A stretch of DNA of 53,112 bases from JASGDB01 sp049841315 (lineage in GTDB: Bacteria > Bacteroidota > Bacteroidia > Flavobacteriales > Weeksellaceae). Below the pieces are notes generated by a model. The model had not been told where the DNA came from. It was given only the letters and a program-made list of their open reading frames with translations, and made no database searches. Each line of letters begins with the position of its first letter. The first letter of the stretch is position 1. The stretch lies in the NCBI GenBank assembly GCA_049841315.1, contig JASGDB010000012.1:1-53112 (forward strand). Reading direction: 5' to 3'. Both the position numbers and the translations under genes were made by a program. Below are positions 18,087 through 24,509 of the stretch, in pieces.

Positions 18087-18300
18087 ACGCCTTCTCTTTT
18101 GCAGACTTTATAAATTCTGCAAATGTAATTTTGCCCGTCACATAATCACGGATGAGTGCAATTCCTTTCGGTGTCGGCTCAAAACCCTCGAACATATTCG
18201 TTCCGATAGCATTTGCCGTATTTTCCAACGTCTTCAAATCGGAAAACGGAACGCCCATTATTGTCAGGTTTTTGCGGTCTATTTCTAAGGGATTGTACAT
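18079..18300 (-). CDS. VbhA-like antitoxin of the Fic protein
   Basis: This 73-residue protein carries the inhibitory motif of class I Fic antitoxins, [S/T]xxxE[G/N], as T34-N-M-F-E38-G39. The rest (FEPTPKGIALIRDYVTGKITFAEFI) fits the short helical VbhA fold. In such systems the motif glutamate enters the Fic active site and blocks productive ATP binding. It is directly upstream of the Fic-CoaE gene and their ends overlap (ATGTCTGA), which points to coupled translation. It should neutralise the Fic half in complex. A one-mismatch -7 box (TATATTCG, 18322-18329, minus strand) lies in front. Confidence 0.82.
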   Translation of the reverse strand: MYNPLEIDRKNLTIMGVPFSDLKTLENTANAIGTNMFEGFEPTPKGIALIRDYVTGKITFAEFIKSAKEKAYV

Positions 18301-18350
18301 TTTTTTGAGTTTTTTTTATTACGAATATACACTTTTTTTAAACACGAATT

Positions 18351-18374
18351 GCACGAATTTTCACGAATGACACG
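18351..18374. repeat. CACGAA-type repeat, left inverted copy
   Basis: This 24-base segment of repeated cacgaa units is matched in inverted orientation (22 of 24 bases) at 18845-18868. The two copies bracket the membrane protein gene at 18395-18814. A similar cacgaa string lies at about 31511-31537. Confidence 0.7.
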
Positions 18375-18394
18375 AAGTTATTTTAGTTTGTTTC

Positions 18395-18814
18395 TCAATA
18401 AATTTTTCTGAAAATCCAAACATCTTTTGCTTTTATTGTATCATTAATGACAGCTAAACTTTTTCCTTTATTTTTTTCTCTGACTATGATTTTTTCGTTT
18501 CCGTTTTGAGAAAGTATTTTTTTATCAATAGGATATTTATTGGTATCAATAGGATTGAATTGTATATCAAATATGAAATAGGATATTACCAACCCCAAAA
18601 CTCCGCAAATTATTTTTAAAGATTTATTTCTTAAAAATAGAATTAAAAATGAAAAAAAAGATAAAACACACGAAGAATAGTGAAAACTCCAAAACAGATT
18701 GTAATTTAACCTGTTCGTAAATGTCCATTCTGAAAAAAAAGTTGTTTTAACAGTAGTTATAATTACAATTCCTAAAAAAACAAAGAACAGAAATTTTAAT
18801 GATTTTCTCATCAA
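18395..18814 (-). CDS. hypothetical small membrane protein
   Basis: No family was recognised for this 139-residue protein. It has an N-terminal hydrophobic helix (about 7-23), a second and third around 45-62 and 67-86, then a soluble, charged C-terminal half of about 50 residues. Its A+T content is higher than that of neighbouring core genes, and it is bracketed by inverted cacgaa repeats, which fits acquired or shuffled DNA. It shares no spacing with the Fic operon (95 bases away), so it is probably transcribed separately. It could be an immunity-like or purely accessory gene; nothing in the sequence decides this. Confidence 0.55.
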   Translation of the reverse strand: MMRKSLKFLFFVFLGIVIITTVKTTFFSEWTFTNRLNYNLFWSFHYSSCVLSFFSFLILFLRNKSLKIICGVLGLVISYFIFDIQFNPIDTNKYPIDKKILSQNGNEKIIVREKNKGKSLAVINDTIKAKDVWIFRKIY

Positions 18815-18844
18815 TTATAATTTTGATAGTTTAAAAAAAAAATC

Positions 18845-18868
18845 CGTGTAATTCGTGAAAATTCGTGT
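18845..18868. repeat. CACGAA-type repeat, right inverted copy
   Basis: This is the reverse-complement partner (22 of 24 bases) of 18351-18374, immediately beyond the start of the small membrane protein gene. Confidence 0.7.
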
Positions 18869-18889
18869 CATTAGTGTTTCATCTAATAC

Positions 18890-18910
18890 CCAAAAACCTC
18901 ATTAAAACTA
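18890..18910 (-). repeat. relic copy of the metallo-hydrolase gene 3' end
   Basis: These 21 bases are identical to 19698-19718, inside the last codons of the MBL-fold gene. In the same orientation the extended copy still reads SFNEVFGY and a stop codon (TAG), exactly like the protein's C-terminus (SFNEVFGY, TAA). The two copies are 808 bases apart and enclose the GNAT-like/small protein pair. Confidence 0.8.
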
Positions 18911-18920
18911 TACGTTTCAA

Positions 18921-19124
18921 TTAGTCTGCTTTTTCGATTTTTTTAGAACGTTTAGATAAAGTCGTCAATTTCTTTTTTGACAAACGCTTTGCTTTATCGG
19001 CTTTGATAAATTCGCTGATGGCTTTTTCTTCTTCTTTTGTTAATGCTCTTGATTCCACTACGAAATCAACGTCCAATGGTTCTTTAATTAATCCCATAAT
19101 TTTATGTTTTAAAGTATTTGCCAA
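18921..19124 (-). CDS. small basic protein, possible antitoxin partner
   Basis: This 67-residue protein has a central helix-rich segment (ESRALTKEEEKAISEFIKAD) and a strongly basic C-terminus (KRLSKKKLTTLSKRSKK). The start of the frame overlaps the end of the 175-residue upstream gene by 23 bases, so the two are co-translated. I recognise the pair from other Bacteroidota genomes but know of no proven function. The small-partner arrangement resembles a toxin-antitoxin or toxin-immunity unit, which is inference. It ends just before the relic of the metallo-hydrolase 3' end. Confidence 0.55.
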   Translation of the reverse strand: MANTLKHKIMGLIKEPLDVDFVVESRALTKEEEKAISEFIKADKAKRLSKKKLTTLSKRSKKIEKAD

Positions 19125-19629
19125 TTAGTTTTTGTGCCGTTTCTGTTGTGATGACCATCAAATGTCCTCCAAAATGAACAGCGCCCAAAGTTTTGATATA
19201 ATGGTCAATAAGTTTTGTTTTTGCAATAAACGAAACATAACCTCCACCGCCACGCTGAAATGAGAGTTTACAAGCAAAAGCAACCAAATTCCCCGGAACT
19301 CCAAGATAAACTTTACCCGTTCCAATGTTAAACGGAGAACTTTCTATCAAGTGCATATAAACGTGGTCTGACTTCACTTCCAAACTTACCAAACCCTGAA
19401 TAATATTTGTGTTATTTACGATTGTTAATTTGTAAATTTCTCTTTCAAATTTTTTAAATTCATCTTTCCAATTGAAATTCCAGCCATTCTTTTTAGAAAT
19501 GTTTTTCAGTTCGGTTGAAGTCAATAAAGATATTTCAGTCTGAAAACTGTCTCCGGACTGCACATTCTCAATCGAGTTTGTTAATTTGTCAACGATAAAG
19601 TCTAACTCTATTTTAGAATCTTTATTCAT
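19102..19629 (-). CDS. GNAT-like acyltransferase-fold protein
   Basis: This 175-residue protein has a C-terminal half (SPFNIGTGKVYLGVPGNLVA onward, then LSFQRGGGGYVSFIAKTKLI and HYIKTLGAVHFGG) that looks like the acetyl-CoA-binding core of GNAT enzymes: strand, glycine turn, helix, strand. The usual R/QxxGxG/A motif is not exact (GVPGNLVA takes its place). It is the first gene of a two-gene unit with the 67-residue basic protein. Some GNAT proteins act as toxins that acetylate aminoacyl-tRNA, but that role is only suggested here by the small partner gene. The unit lies between duplicated ends of the neighbouring hydrolase gene. Confidence 0.55.
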   Translation of the reverse strand: MNKDSKIELDFIVDKLTNSIENVQSGDSFQTEISLLTSTELKNISKKNGWNFNWKDEFKKFEREIYKLTIVNNTNIIQGLVSLEVKSDHVYMHLIESSPFNIGTGKVYLGVPGNLVAFACKLSFQRGGGGYVSFIAKTKLIDHYIKTLGAVHFGGHLMVITTETAQKLIGKYFKT

Positions 19630-19690
19630 ATACCAAATTTACAAAAAAATATGATTGAAAATTTTCATAAATCATTCATCAATTATAATC

Positions 19691-20557
19691 TTAGTATCCA
19701 AAAACCTCATTAAAACTAAAAGTCTGGTCGAGTTTCACACCTTTTTCCGTCATTTTCAGACTTGCTAATTCATTATGTGCGTCGTGTTCAAAAAAGAGTA
19801 GATAATCGTTGTCAATACATTGTTTCAGAAATTTCCCTTTTTCTTCCAAAGTCAGAAGCGGACGCGTATCGTAACCCATCACATACACCTGCGGAATATG
19901 TCCCGCTGTCGGAATCAAATCCGCTGCGAAAACTATCGTTTTATCCTGATACTGCAATACGGGAAGCATTTGTTTTTCGGTGTGTCCGTCCACAAAAATC
20001 ACGTCCATTTTCAGGTCGGGCGCAAAACCGTAATTTCCGTTTTGCGGAAGCGGAAGAAAATTCAGTTGTCCGCTTTCCTGCATCGGCAGAATATTTTCTT
20101 TCAGGAAACTCGCTTTTTCTCTTGCATTAGGTTCTGTTGCCCATTGCCAATGGTTTTCATTAGTCCAGAAATGGGCATTTTTGAACGCCGGTCTGTAACC
20201 CGTTTTGTCGTCATTCCATTCAATCGCACCACCGCAATGGTCGAAATGAAGATGCGTGAGGAAAACATCGGTAATATCTTCCCGCACAAAACCGTATTTC
20301 TGTAAATTTTTATCCAAAGAATCATCGCCCCAAAGCGAATAATGTCCGAAAAATTTCTCGTCCTGCTTGTTTCCGAGTCCGCAGTCGATAAGGATTAATT
20401 TTTTTCCGTCTTCCACCAAAAGGGAGCGTGTTCCGAGTTCTATTAAATTTTTTTCATCGGCAGGATTGGTTCTTTCCCAAAGCGATTTCGGCACTACGCC
20501 GAACATTGCACCGCCGTCTAATTTGAATTTTCCGCATTGTATAGGATATAACTTCAT
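19691..20557 (-). CDS. MBL-fold metallo-hydrolase
   Basis: This 288-residue hydrolase of the metallo-beta-lactamase superfamily has zinc ligands H102, H104, D106 and H107 (THLHFDHCGG). Further ligands are likely in FVDGHTEKQM and VFAADLIP, and late histidines occur near FFEHDAH. The N-terminal part resembles lactonase-like and quorum-quenching branches (LIDCGLGNK), but the substrate cannot be deduced. The last residues (FSFNEVFGY) are duplicated as a relic at 18887-18920, which suggests that DNA was inserted at the 3' end of this gene without destroying it. Confidence 0.82.
   Translation of the reverse strand: MKLYPIQCGKFKLDGGAMFGVVPKSLWERTNPADEKNLIELGTRSLLVEDGKKLILIDCGLGNKQDEKFFGHYSLWGDDSLDKNLQKYGFVREDITDVFLTHLHFDHCGGAIEWNDDKTGYRPAFKNAHFWTNENHWQWATEPNAREKASFLKENILPMQESGQLNFLPLPQNGNYGFAPDLKMDVIFVDGHTEKQMLPVLQYQDKTIVFAADLIPTAGHIPQVYVMGYDTRPLLTLEEKGKFLKQCIDNDYLLFFEHDAHNELASLKMTEKGVKLDQTFSFNEVFGY
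19698..19718 (-). repeat. 21-bp direct repeat inside the metallo-hydrolase 3' end
   Basis: This is the functional copy of the 21-base sequence also found at 18890-18910. It codes part of the C-terminal SFNEVFGY. Confidence 0.8.
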
Positions 20558-20573
20558 AATGGATATTTTTTAG

Positions 20574-20606
20574 AGCGTTGTTAGGGCTTCAAGCCCTAAC
20601 AACGCT
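20574..20606. repeat. 16-bp perfect palindrome (GTTAGGGC family)
   Basis: The arms 20574-20589 and 20591-20606 are exact reverse complements around one base. A T-run follows on the plus strand, while the two neighbouring genes are on the minus strand, so it does not behave as an ordinary terminator for either. The core ttgttagggc/gccctaacaa recurs at 51154-51176. Confidence 0.8.
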
Positions 20607-20608
20607 TT

Positions 20609-20914
20609 TTATTTCTTTATTTTTTGAGGGTCTTGTAATGTATCGAAAATTTTAAGAATGTGAATAGCGTTTTCGGTATCCGGTTTGTAAACGATTTTAT
20701 AATGACTTATAAACATTCTCCGATAAGGTTCGCCTAAAATTTCATCGGTTTGATATTGTTCCGGAAAGATAATTCGTTTCGATTTATTTATAATTTTTGT
20801 CCTGATTCTTTCGGCAGTTTCTTCCGAGCCGGACATTTCTAATATCCAGTCGTAAATTATTTTTAAGTCCGAAATCGCTCTTTCCGACCAGATAATCTGC
20901 AATTCAGGAATCAT
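20609..20914 (-). CDS. RelE/ParE-type toxin
   Basis: This 101-residue protein has the RelE/ParE fold signature: IWSERAISDLKIIYDWI at the start, RIIFPEQY in the middle and the C-terminal strand motif RRMFISHYKIVYKPD followed by ILKIFDTLQDP. Such toxins cut mRNA on the ribosome (RelE) or poison gyrase (ParE). Sequence alone does not tell which; the DLKxIYDWI opening leans towards ParE. It follows its likely antitoxin gene by one base on the minus strand. Confidence 0.82.
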   Translation of the reverse strand: MIPELQIIWSERAISDLKIIYDWILEMSGSEETAERIRTKIINKSKRIIFPEQYQTDEILGEPYRRMFISHYKIVYKPDTENAIHILKIFDTLQDPQKIKK

Positions 20915-20915
20915 T

Positions 20916-21167
20916 TTACCAGTTTTTTACTTCTTTTTCCAAATCCGAAACCGTTTTGAAACGTCCTTCCGCAATATCTTTTTCGGCATCTTTTATTTGT
21001 CGGGTGTATTCTTCTTTGGTCAGCGGTTCGCCGGAAACAGAGAACGCCACAAGGTCATTTTCATCGGATTGTAAAGCCAAAAGCGACTCAAATAACTCAA
21101 TACGGTCGTCATTGATGCTATTGATGAATTTTTCGATGAACTGATATTTTCTGGTTGCTAAATCCAT
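20916..21167 (-). CDS. antitoxin of the RelE/ParE pair
   Basis: This is an 83-residue acidic protein of the kind found upstream of ParE toxins in Bacteroidota: a helical N-terminal half (TRKYQFIEKFINSINDDRIELFESLL) and a C-terminal toxin-wrapping tail (EPLTKEEYTRQIKDAEKDIAEGRFKTVSDLEKEV). The N-terminal part probably dimerises. No classical ribbon-helix-helix signature was seen. It is directly upstream of the toxin and should neutralise it and repress the operon. Confidence 0.75.
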   Translation of the reverse strand: MDLATRKYQFIEKFINSINDDRIELFESLLALQSDENDLVAFSVSGEPLTKEEYTRQIKDAEKDIAEGRFKTVSDLEKEVKNW

Positions 21168-21197
21168 AATCTATGATTTTATGTAAAAATACAAATT

Positions 21198-21809
21198 TTA
21201 AAATTTATTAATCCCGCTCATCTTTTCCGCAATCTTCCTTTCGTTTTCATCGCCGTTTTCGAGGTGGAAAATAATATTTTGAAAATCTTCTTCTTTTCTG
21301 TTTTGCGACAATTTTTGGGCAATAAAAATCTCGGTCGGAATGATTTTCAAACCGAAAGCACCTTTCATTTCCTTTCTAACGAATTCATCGCCCATATTTT
21401 CCATAAAAACCGGACATTTCTGAACTTTTTCGTATTTGAAAGTCAGTTTCCGAAGATGCTCATAAAGTTCCTCATCGTTCATCGGTTCTACCGTTCCGCG
21501 AATCTGCACCGCTTCATAATTCCACGTGGAAACATTGATATGATTGTACTACGACGAAGAAATATAAGAATGTGCTCCCAAAAAATCACACAAAACCTCA
21601 TCGCCGTTTTCCAGAACTTTCGCCTGAAAATTTGACCTTGAAAGATGCGTTTCCAGATAAAAATTCCCGTTTTCCTCATTTCCCAAAAACATTGAATGTG
21701 TGGCAGATAATTTCTCTTTATCGGAAATCAAAATTGCAAAAGCATTCTCGCTGATGATTTTTTTCATCAGTTCGGCGTCTTCGCTTTTGTAGAGTTTTGG
21801 AATGTGCAT
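21198..21809 (-). pseudogene. paiB: PaiB-type FMN-binding protein with in-frame stop codon
   Basis: The gene reads as 203 codons in one frame, interrupted by a single TAG (plus-strand bases 21549-21551). Before it stands GAHSYISSS and after it YNHINVSTWNYEAVQIRGTV. PaiB proteins have a tryptophan here (H-x-Y-I-S-x-x-W-Y), so one TGG-to-TAG change explains the break. The N-terminal part has the family start MHIPKLYK. PaiB-type proteins bind flavin and act as regulators or oxidoreductases of unclear role. The upstream part alone (86 residues) would lack half the flavin-binding barrel. The rest of the gene shows no further decay, so the mutation is recent or a sequencing error. Confidence 0.82.
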
Positions 21810-21810
21810 T

Positions 21811-22356
21811 TTATTTAAAATTTAGTATCCAATCTTCTTTGGTAATCTGAAACAATTCCATTTCCCTGCCGTGAAAATTTATGGTTCGGTTTCGTTTCAT
21901 TCCGTTTTTCAAAGCCACTTTTTTAGAGTTTTCGTTTTCGGGAATAATGATTGAAACAAGTCTTTCATGGAAGTTATTTTTAAAAGCAAAATCCCTGCAT
22001 TTTTTTGATGCTTCAAAGGCAAAACCTCTCATTCGAGACTTAGGAAGAATGGAATAAGCGATTTCAAGTTCAAACTCATTATCTACTTCTCTTACCAAAA
22101 GTCCGCTTTGACCGACAATTTCGTTATTTTCTTTATTGATTAAAATATTCTGTCCCCCAAGATTATTTTCATATCTGTGAAAAGTCCATTCAAACCATTT
22201 TTCGCACCGCTCTTTCGGCGTTTTGAATTCGTCCATTCCGAGAAGTTTTGAAGTCTGTTCGTCTTCAAATAATTCAATCCAAATGTCAAAATCAGAATGT
22301 TCAAGTTTCCGGAATTTCAACCTTTCCGTTTCCTGATTGGTTAATAAATATTTCAT
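21811..22356 (-). CDS. GNAT family N-acetyltransferase (RimJ/RimL-like)
   Basis: This 181-residue acetyltransferase has the layout of the RimJ/RimL group: an N-terminal ERLKFRKLEHSDFDIW strand-helix, a central NEIVGQSGL strand, and the acetyl-CoA-binding region ILPKSRMRGFAFEASK, in which RMRGFA represents the R/QxxGxG/A loop. It ends with ENENSKKVALKNGM, the usual late helix. The acceptor is unknown. It could be a protein N-terminus, antibiotic or small amine. It is upstream of the broken paiB by 1 base and probably co-transcribed with it. Confidence 0.8.
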   Translation of the reverse strand: MKYLLTNQETERLKFRKLEHSDFDIWIELFEDEQTSKLLGMDEFKTPKERCEKWFEWTFHRYENNLGGQNILINKENNEIVGQSGLLVREVDNEFELEIAYSILPKSRMRGFAFEASKKCRDFAFKNNFHERLVSIIIPENENSKKVALKNGMKRNRTINFHGREMELFQITKEDWILNFK

Positions 22357-22380
22357 TAAACTTTGACTTTAAAGCATTTA

Positions 22381-22412
22381 TATTGTCTATTTATTTTTAA
22401 TTTGTATCTTTG
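22381..22412 (+). promoter_or_regulatory. Bacteroidota promoter of a candidate small RNA
   Basis: A -33-like TATTG (22381-22385) and an exact -7 box TATCTTTG (22405-22412) are separated by 19 bases, the preferred spacing in this phylum. No plus-strand protein gene follows; instead a short structured sequence with a terminator begins about 7 bases downstream. Confidence 0.65.
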
Positions 22413-22418
22413 CAGAAG

Positions 22419-22497
22419 AAATTAGTTATCTAATTATAAAAAGGATTGGAGTGTCTCCGGTCGAGCAGAAGCCAAACATTGTTTGGCTTTTGTTTTT
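22419..22497 (+). ncRNA. candidate small RNA of about 80 nt
   Basis: Between a well-formed promoter and an intrinsic terminator lie about 50 bases with a small hairpin ggag-tgt-ctcc (22448-22458), followed by an open purine/pyrimidine stretch (ggtcgagcag). No convincing coding frame or known riboswitch was recognised, and there is no downstream gene on the plus strand for it to control in cis. It runs antisense only to the very end of the DUF3800 gene. It may belong to a known flavobacterial motif (for example Flavo-1), which I cannot test here. The start is estimated from the -7 box. Confidence 0.5.
22469..22497 (+). terminator. rho-independent terminator of the candidate small RNA
   Basis: A nine-base-pair stem (aagccaaac with gtttggctt, loop att) is followed by ttgttttt. 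The T-rich tail lies on the plus strand only, so it ends a plus-strand transcript. Confidence 0.75.
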
Positions 22498-23233
22498 ATG
22501 GGAAAATTTTAAGTCCGTACTTTTTATTGTTTTTCGTATATATTTTATCTTTAAAAATCTCAAAAGCGGGATTCGCACGATTGGGTTCTATTACAAAACG
22601 TGCAACAGGATAGGCTATCAAATCTGCCAGTTGCAATCCGTTGATATTTTCTTTTTTACTTTTAAAAACAATGGTCGTTTTCATTTCCCGAAATCTTTGT
22701 GCAGACACATAACTTGTTCCTCTGGACAAAAGCCGTTGGAAATGCTCGTCTAATTTCTTGTCTTCTTTTTTGCCCCGTTTTTCGATGATAACTTCGAGTT
22801 GTTTTGTTTCGGTTTTTACTTCATCTAAACAGAAAACCGCTCTTTCCATAATGAATGACAATGCCAGTTCATATACATCATTCGATAATTTTCCGTAAGT
22901 TTTTATATATTTTTCTTTGTTGATAGCAGATGCAATTATTTGATAGTCAGAATTTTTGATAGTCGAATTGATATATTCATAAAATTGCCTCTTAATTTCC
23001 ATATCAAATAATATCTGAAACTCTTTATCACATTTTCTAATATCCCGCGAGTGGAAAATCACTTCTTTATTTTTCCAAAACGTTCTTTTGATATTATTAA
23101 ATTCATTGCGAATCAAATGGTAACTTTCTTCGGGAATTAATATTCCGCACAAGAGAAACACAGGAAAATCTACATCTAAATTTACCAATCCGTGGTCGCC
23201 ACTTTCGTCAATGTATAAATAATATTTTCCCAT
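22496..23233 (-). CDS. DUF3800 domain protein
   Basis: This 245-residue protein has an RNase H-like fold signature: the acidic N-terminal motif YIDESGDHG (D9, E10) and the late motif NGLQLADLIAYPVARF, with FHSRDIRK in between. These acidic residues resemble a two-metal nuclease site. DUF3800 proteins are often found on mobile or defence-linked DNA, and a nuclease role is likely but unproven. It lies alone between the small RNA terminator and ruvB, 35 bases after the ruvB stop codon reading on the minus strand. Confidence 0.8.
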   Translation of the reverse strand: MGKYYLYIDESGDHGLVNLDVDFPVFLLCGILIPEESYHLIRNEFNNIKRTFWKNKEVIFHSRDIRKCDKEFQILFDMEIKRQFYEYINSTIKNSDYQIIASAINKEKYIKTYGKLSNDVYELALSFIMERAVFCLDEVKTETKQLEVIIEKRGKKEDKKLDEHFQRLLSRGTSYVSAQRFREMKTTIVFKSKKENINGLQLADLIAYPVARFVIEPNRANPAFEIFKDKIYTKNNKKYGLKIFP

Positions 23234-23268
23234 TTTTCAACCTTAAACTTTGAACGTTAAACCTTAGC

Positions 23269-24291
23269 CTAAAAAAGTTCATCAGGTCTTCTCGGTCTCG
23301 AAATTTTCAAATGCTGATACGCTTTTTCCGTTACTTCCCGACCTCTCGGCGTTCTGATGATAAATCCTTCCTGTATCAAAAACGGCTCATAAACTTCTTC
23401 CAAAGTTTCGGGATTTTCCCCGATAGAAGTCGCCAAAGCCGAAATTCCGACAGGTTTCCCTTTGAAGTTTTCAATCATCACACGCATAATTTTGTTGTCC
23501 ATATCGTCAAGACCGTCTTCATCGACGTTTAAGGAATTTAAGGCAAATTTCGTAATGTTCATTTCGATTTCGCCGTTGCCTTTTATTTCCGCAAAATCCC
23601 GAACTCGGCGCAAAAGTGCATTCGCAATTCTCGGCGTTCCGCGGCTTCTTCTCGCAATTTCCAGTGCCGCATCTTCGTAAATTTTCACGCCTAAAACTCT
23701 CGCACTCCGCTCGATAATCATTCCCAAAAGTTCCACCGTATAATATTCCAATCGGCTTTGGATTCCGAATCTTGCGAGCATCGGTTTTGTCAGCATTCCG
23801 CTTCGTGTGGTTGCTCCGACCAACGTAAAAGGATTTAATCCGATTTGCACACTTCTCGCATTCGGGCCGGTTTCCAGCATAATGTCGATTTTATAATCTT
23901 CCATTGCGGAATACAGATATTCTTCCACAACCGGCGAAAGACGGTGGATTTCGTCAATGAAAAGCACGTCGTTTTCTTCCAGATTCGTCAAAAGTCCGGC
24001 TAAACTTCCCGGCTTGTCCAAAACAGGTCCCGAAGTAATTTTGCAGTTTACGCCCAATTCATTGGCAATAATATGTGCCAAAGTGGTCTTTCCCAATCCG
24101 GGCGGACCGTGAAGCAGAACGTGGTCGAGAGCCGCACCACGATTTTTCGCAGCAGCAACGAAAACTTCGAGATTATCCAAAGTTTTCCGCTGTCCTGCAA
24201 AATCGCTGAAACTCTGCGGACGGATTTTCTCTTCCTGCATCAGTTCATCATCGGAAAAATTGTCTTTATCGGCGTGTAAGAAATCGGGCAT
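23269..24291 (-). CDS. ruvB: Holliday junction branch migration ATPase RuvB
   Basis: This 340-residue AAA+ motor drives branch migration with RuvA during recombinational repair. Visible are Walker A HGPPGLGKTT (61-70), Walker B VLFIDEIHR (109-117), sensor 1 GATTRSGML and the arginine-finger region LARFG. The C-terminal winged helix ends in TPRGREVTEKAYQHL. The length is that of the family. No ruvA or ruvC is adjacent, which is usual in flavobacteria. Confidence 0.97.
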   Translation of the reverse strand: MPDFLHADKDNFSDDELMQEEKIRPQSFSDFAGQRKTLDNLEVFVAAAKNRGAALDHVLLHGPPGLGKTTLAHIIANELGVNCKITSGPVLDKPGSLAGLLTNLEENDVLFIDEIHRLSPVVEEYLYSAMEDYKIDIMLETGPNARSVQIGLNPFTLVGATTRSGMLTKPMLARFGIQSRLEYYTVELLGMIIERSARVLGVKIYEDAALEIARRSRGTPRIANALLRRVRDFAEIKGNGEIEMNITKFALNSLNVDEDGLDDMDNKIMRVMIENFKGKPVGISALATSIGENPETLEEVYEPFLIQEGFIIRTPRGREVTEKAYQHLKISRPRRPDELF

Positions 24292-24509
24292 TTGTTTATA
24301 TTTTTATGAAACCTTCAAAGGTTTGTTTTCGCTAAGGTTATCATTATTTCGTTAAAATCCAAATCAATTTTTTCGGAATGATACACCTACAAAAATAAAA
24401 TTTCTGGATTGAAAATGGGAATTTTATGGAAAAGTTTTTTGGAAAATAAACCAAACCGCCTTAATTTGTCCATTAGCGTTCTCATTTTTGTACCATAAAA
24501 TTCAAGATT

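Noticed and set aside
19102..19629. Calling the GNAT-like protein a proven TacT-type toxin
   Set aside because: The acetyl-CoA loop is not canonical and the partner is not a ribbon-helix-helix protein.
20574..20606. Terminator of the RelE/ParE operon
   Set aside because: The T-run lies on the plus strand, whereas the operon is on the minus strand. It is better described as a palindromic repeat.
22451..22753. Plus-strand open frame covering the small RNA terminator and the end of DUF3800
   Set aside because: It begins with GTG inside the terminator region, is antisense to a well-supported gene, and has no family match.
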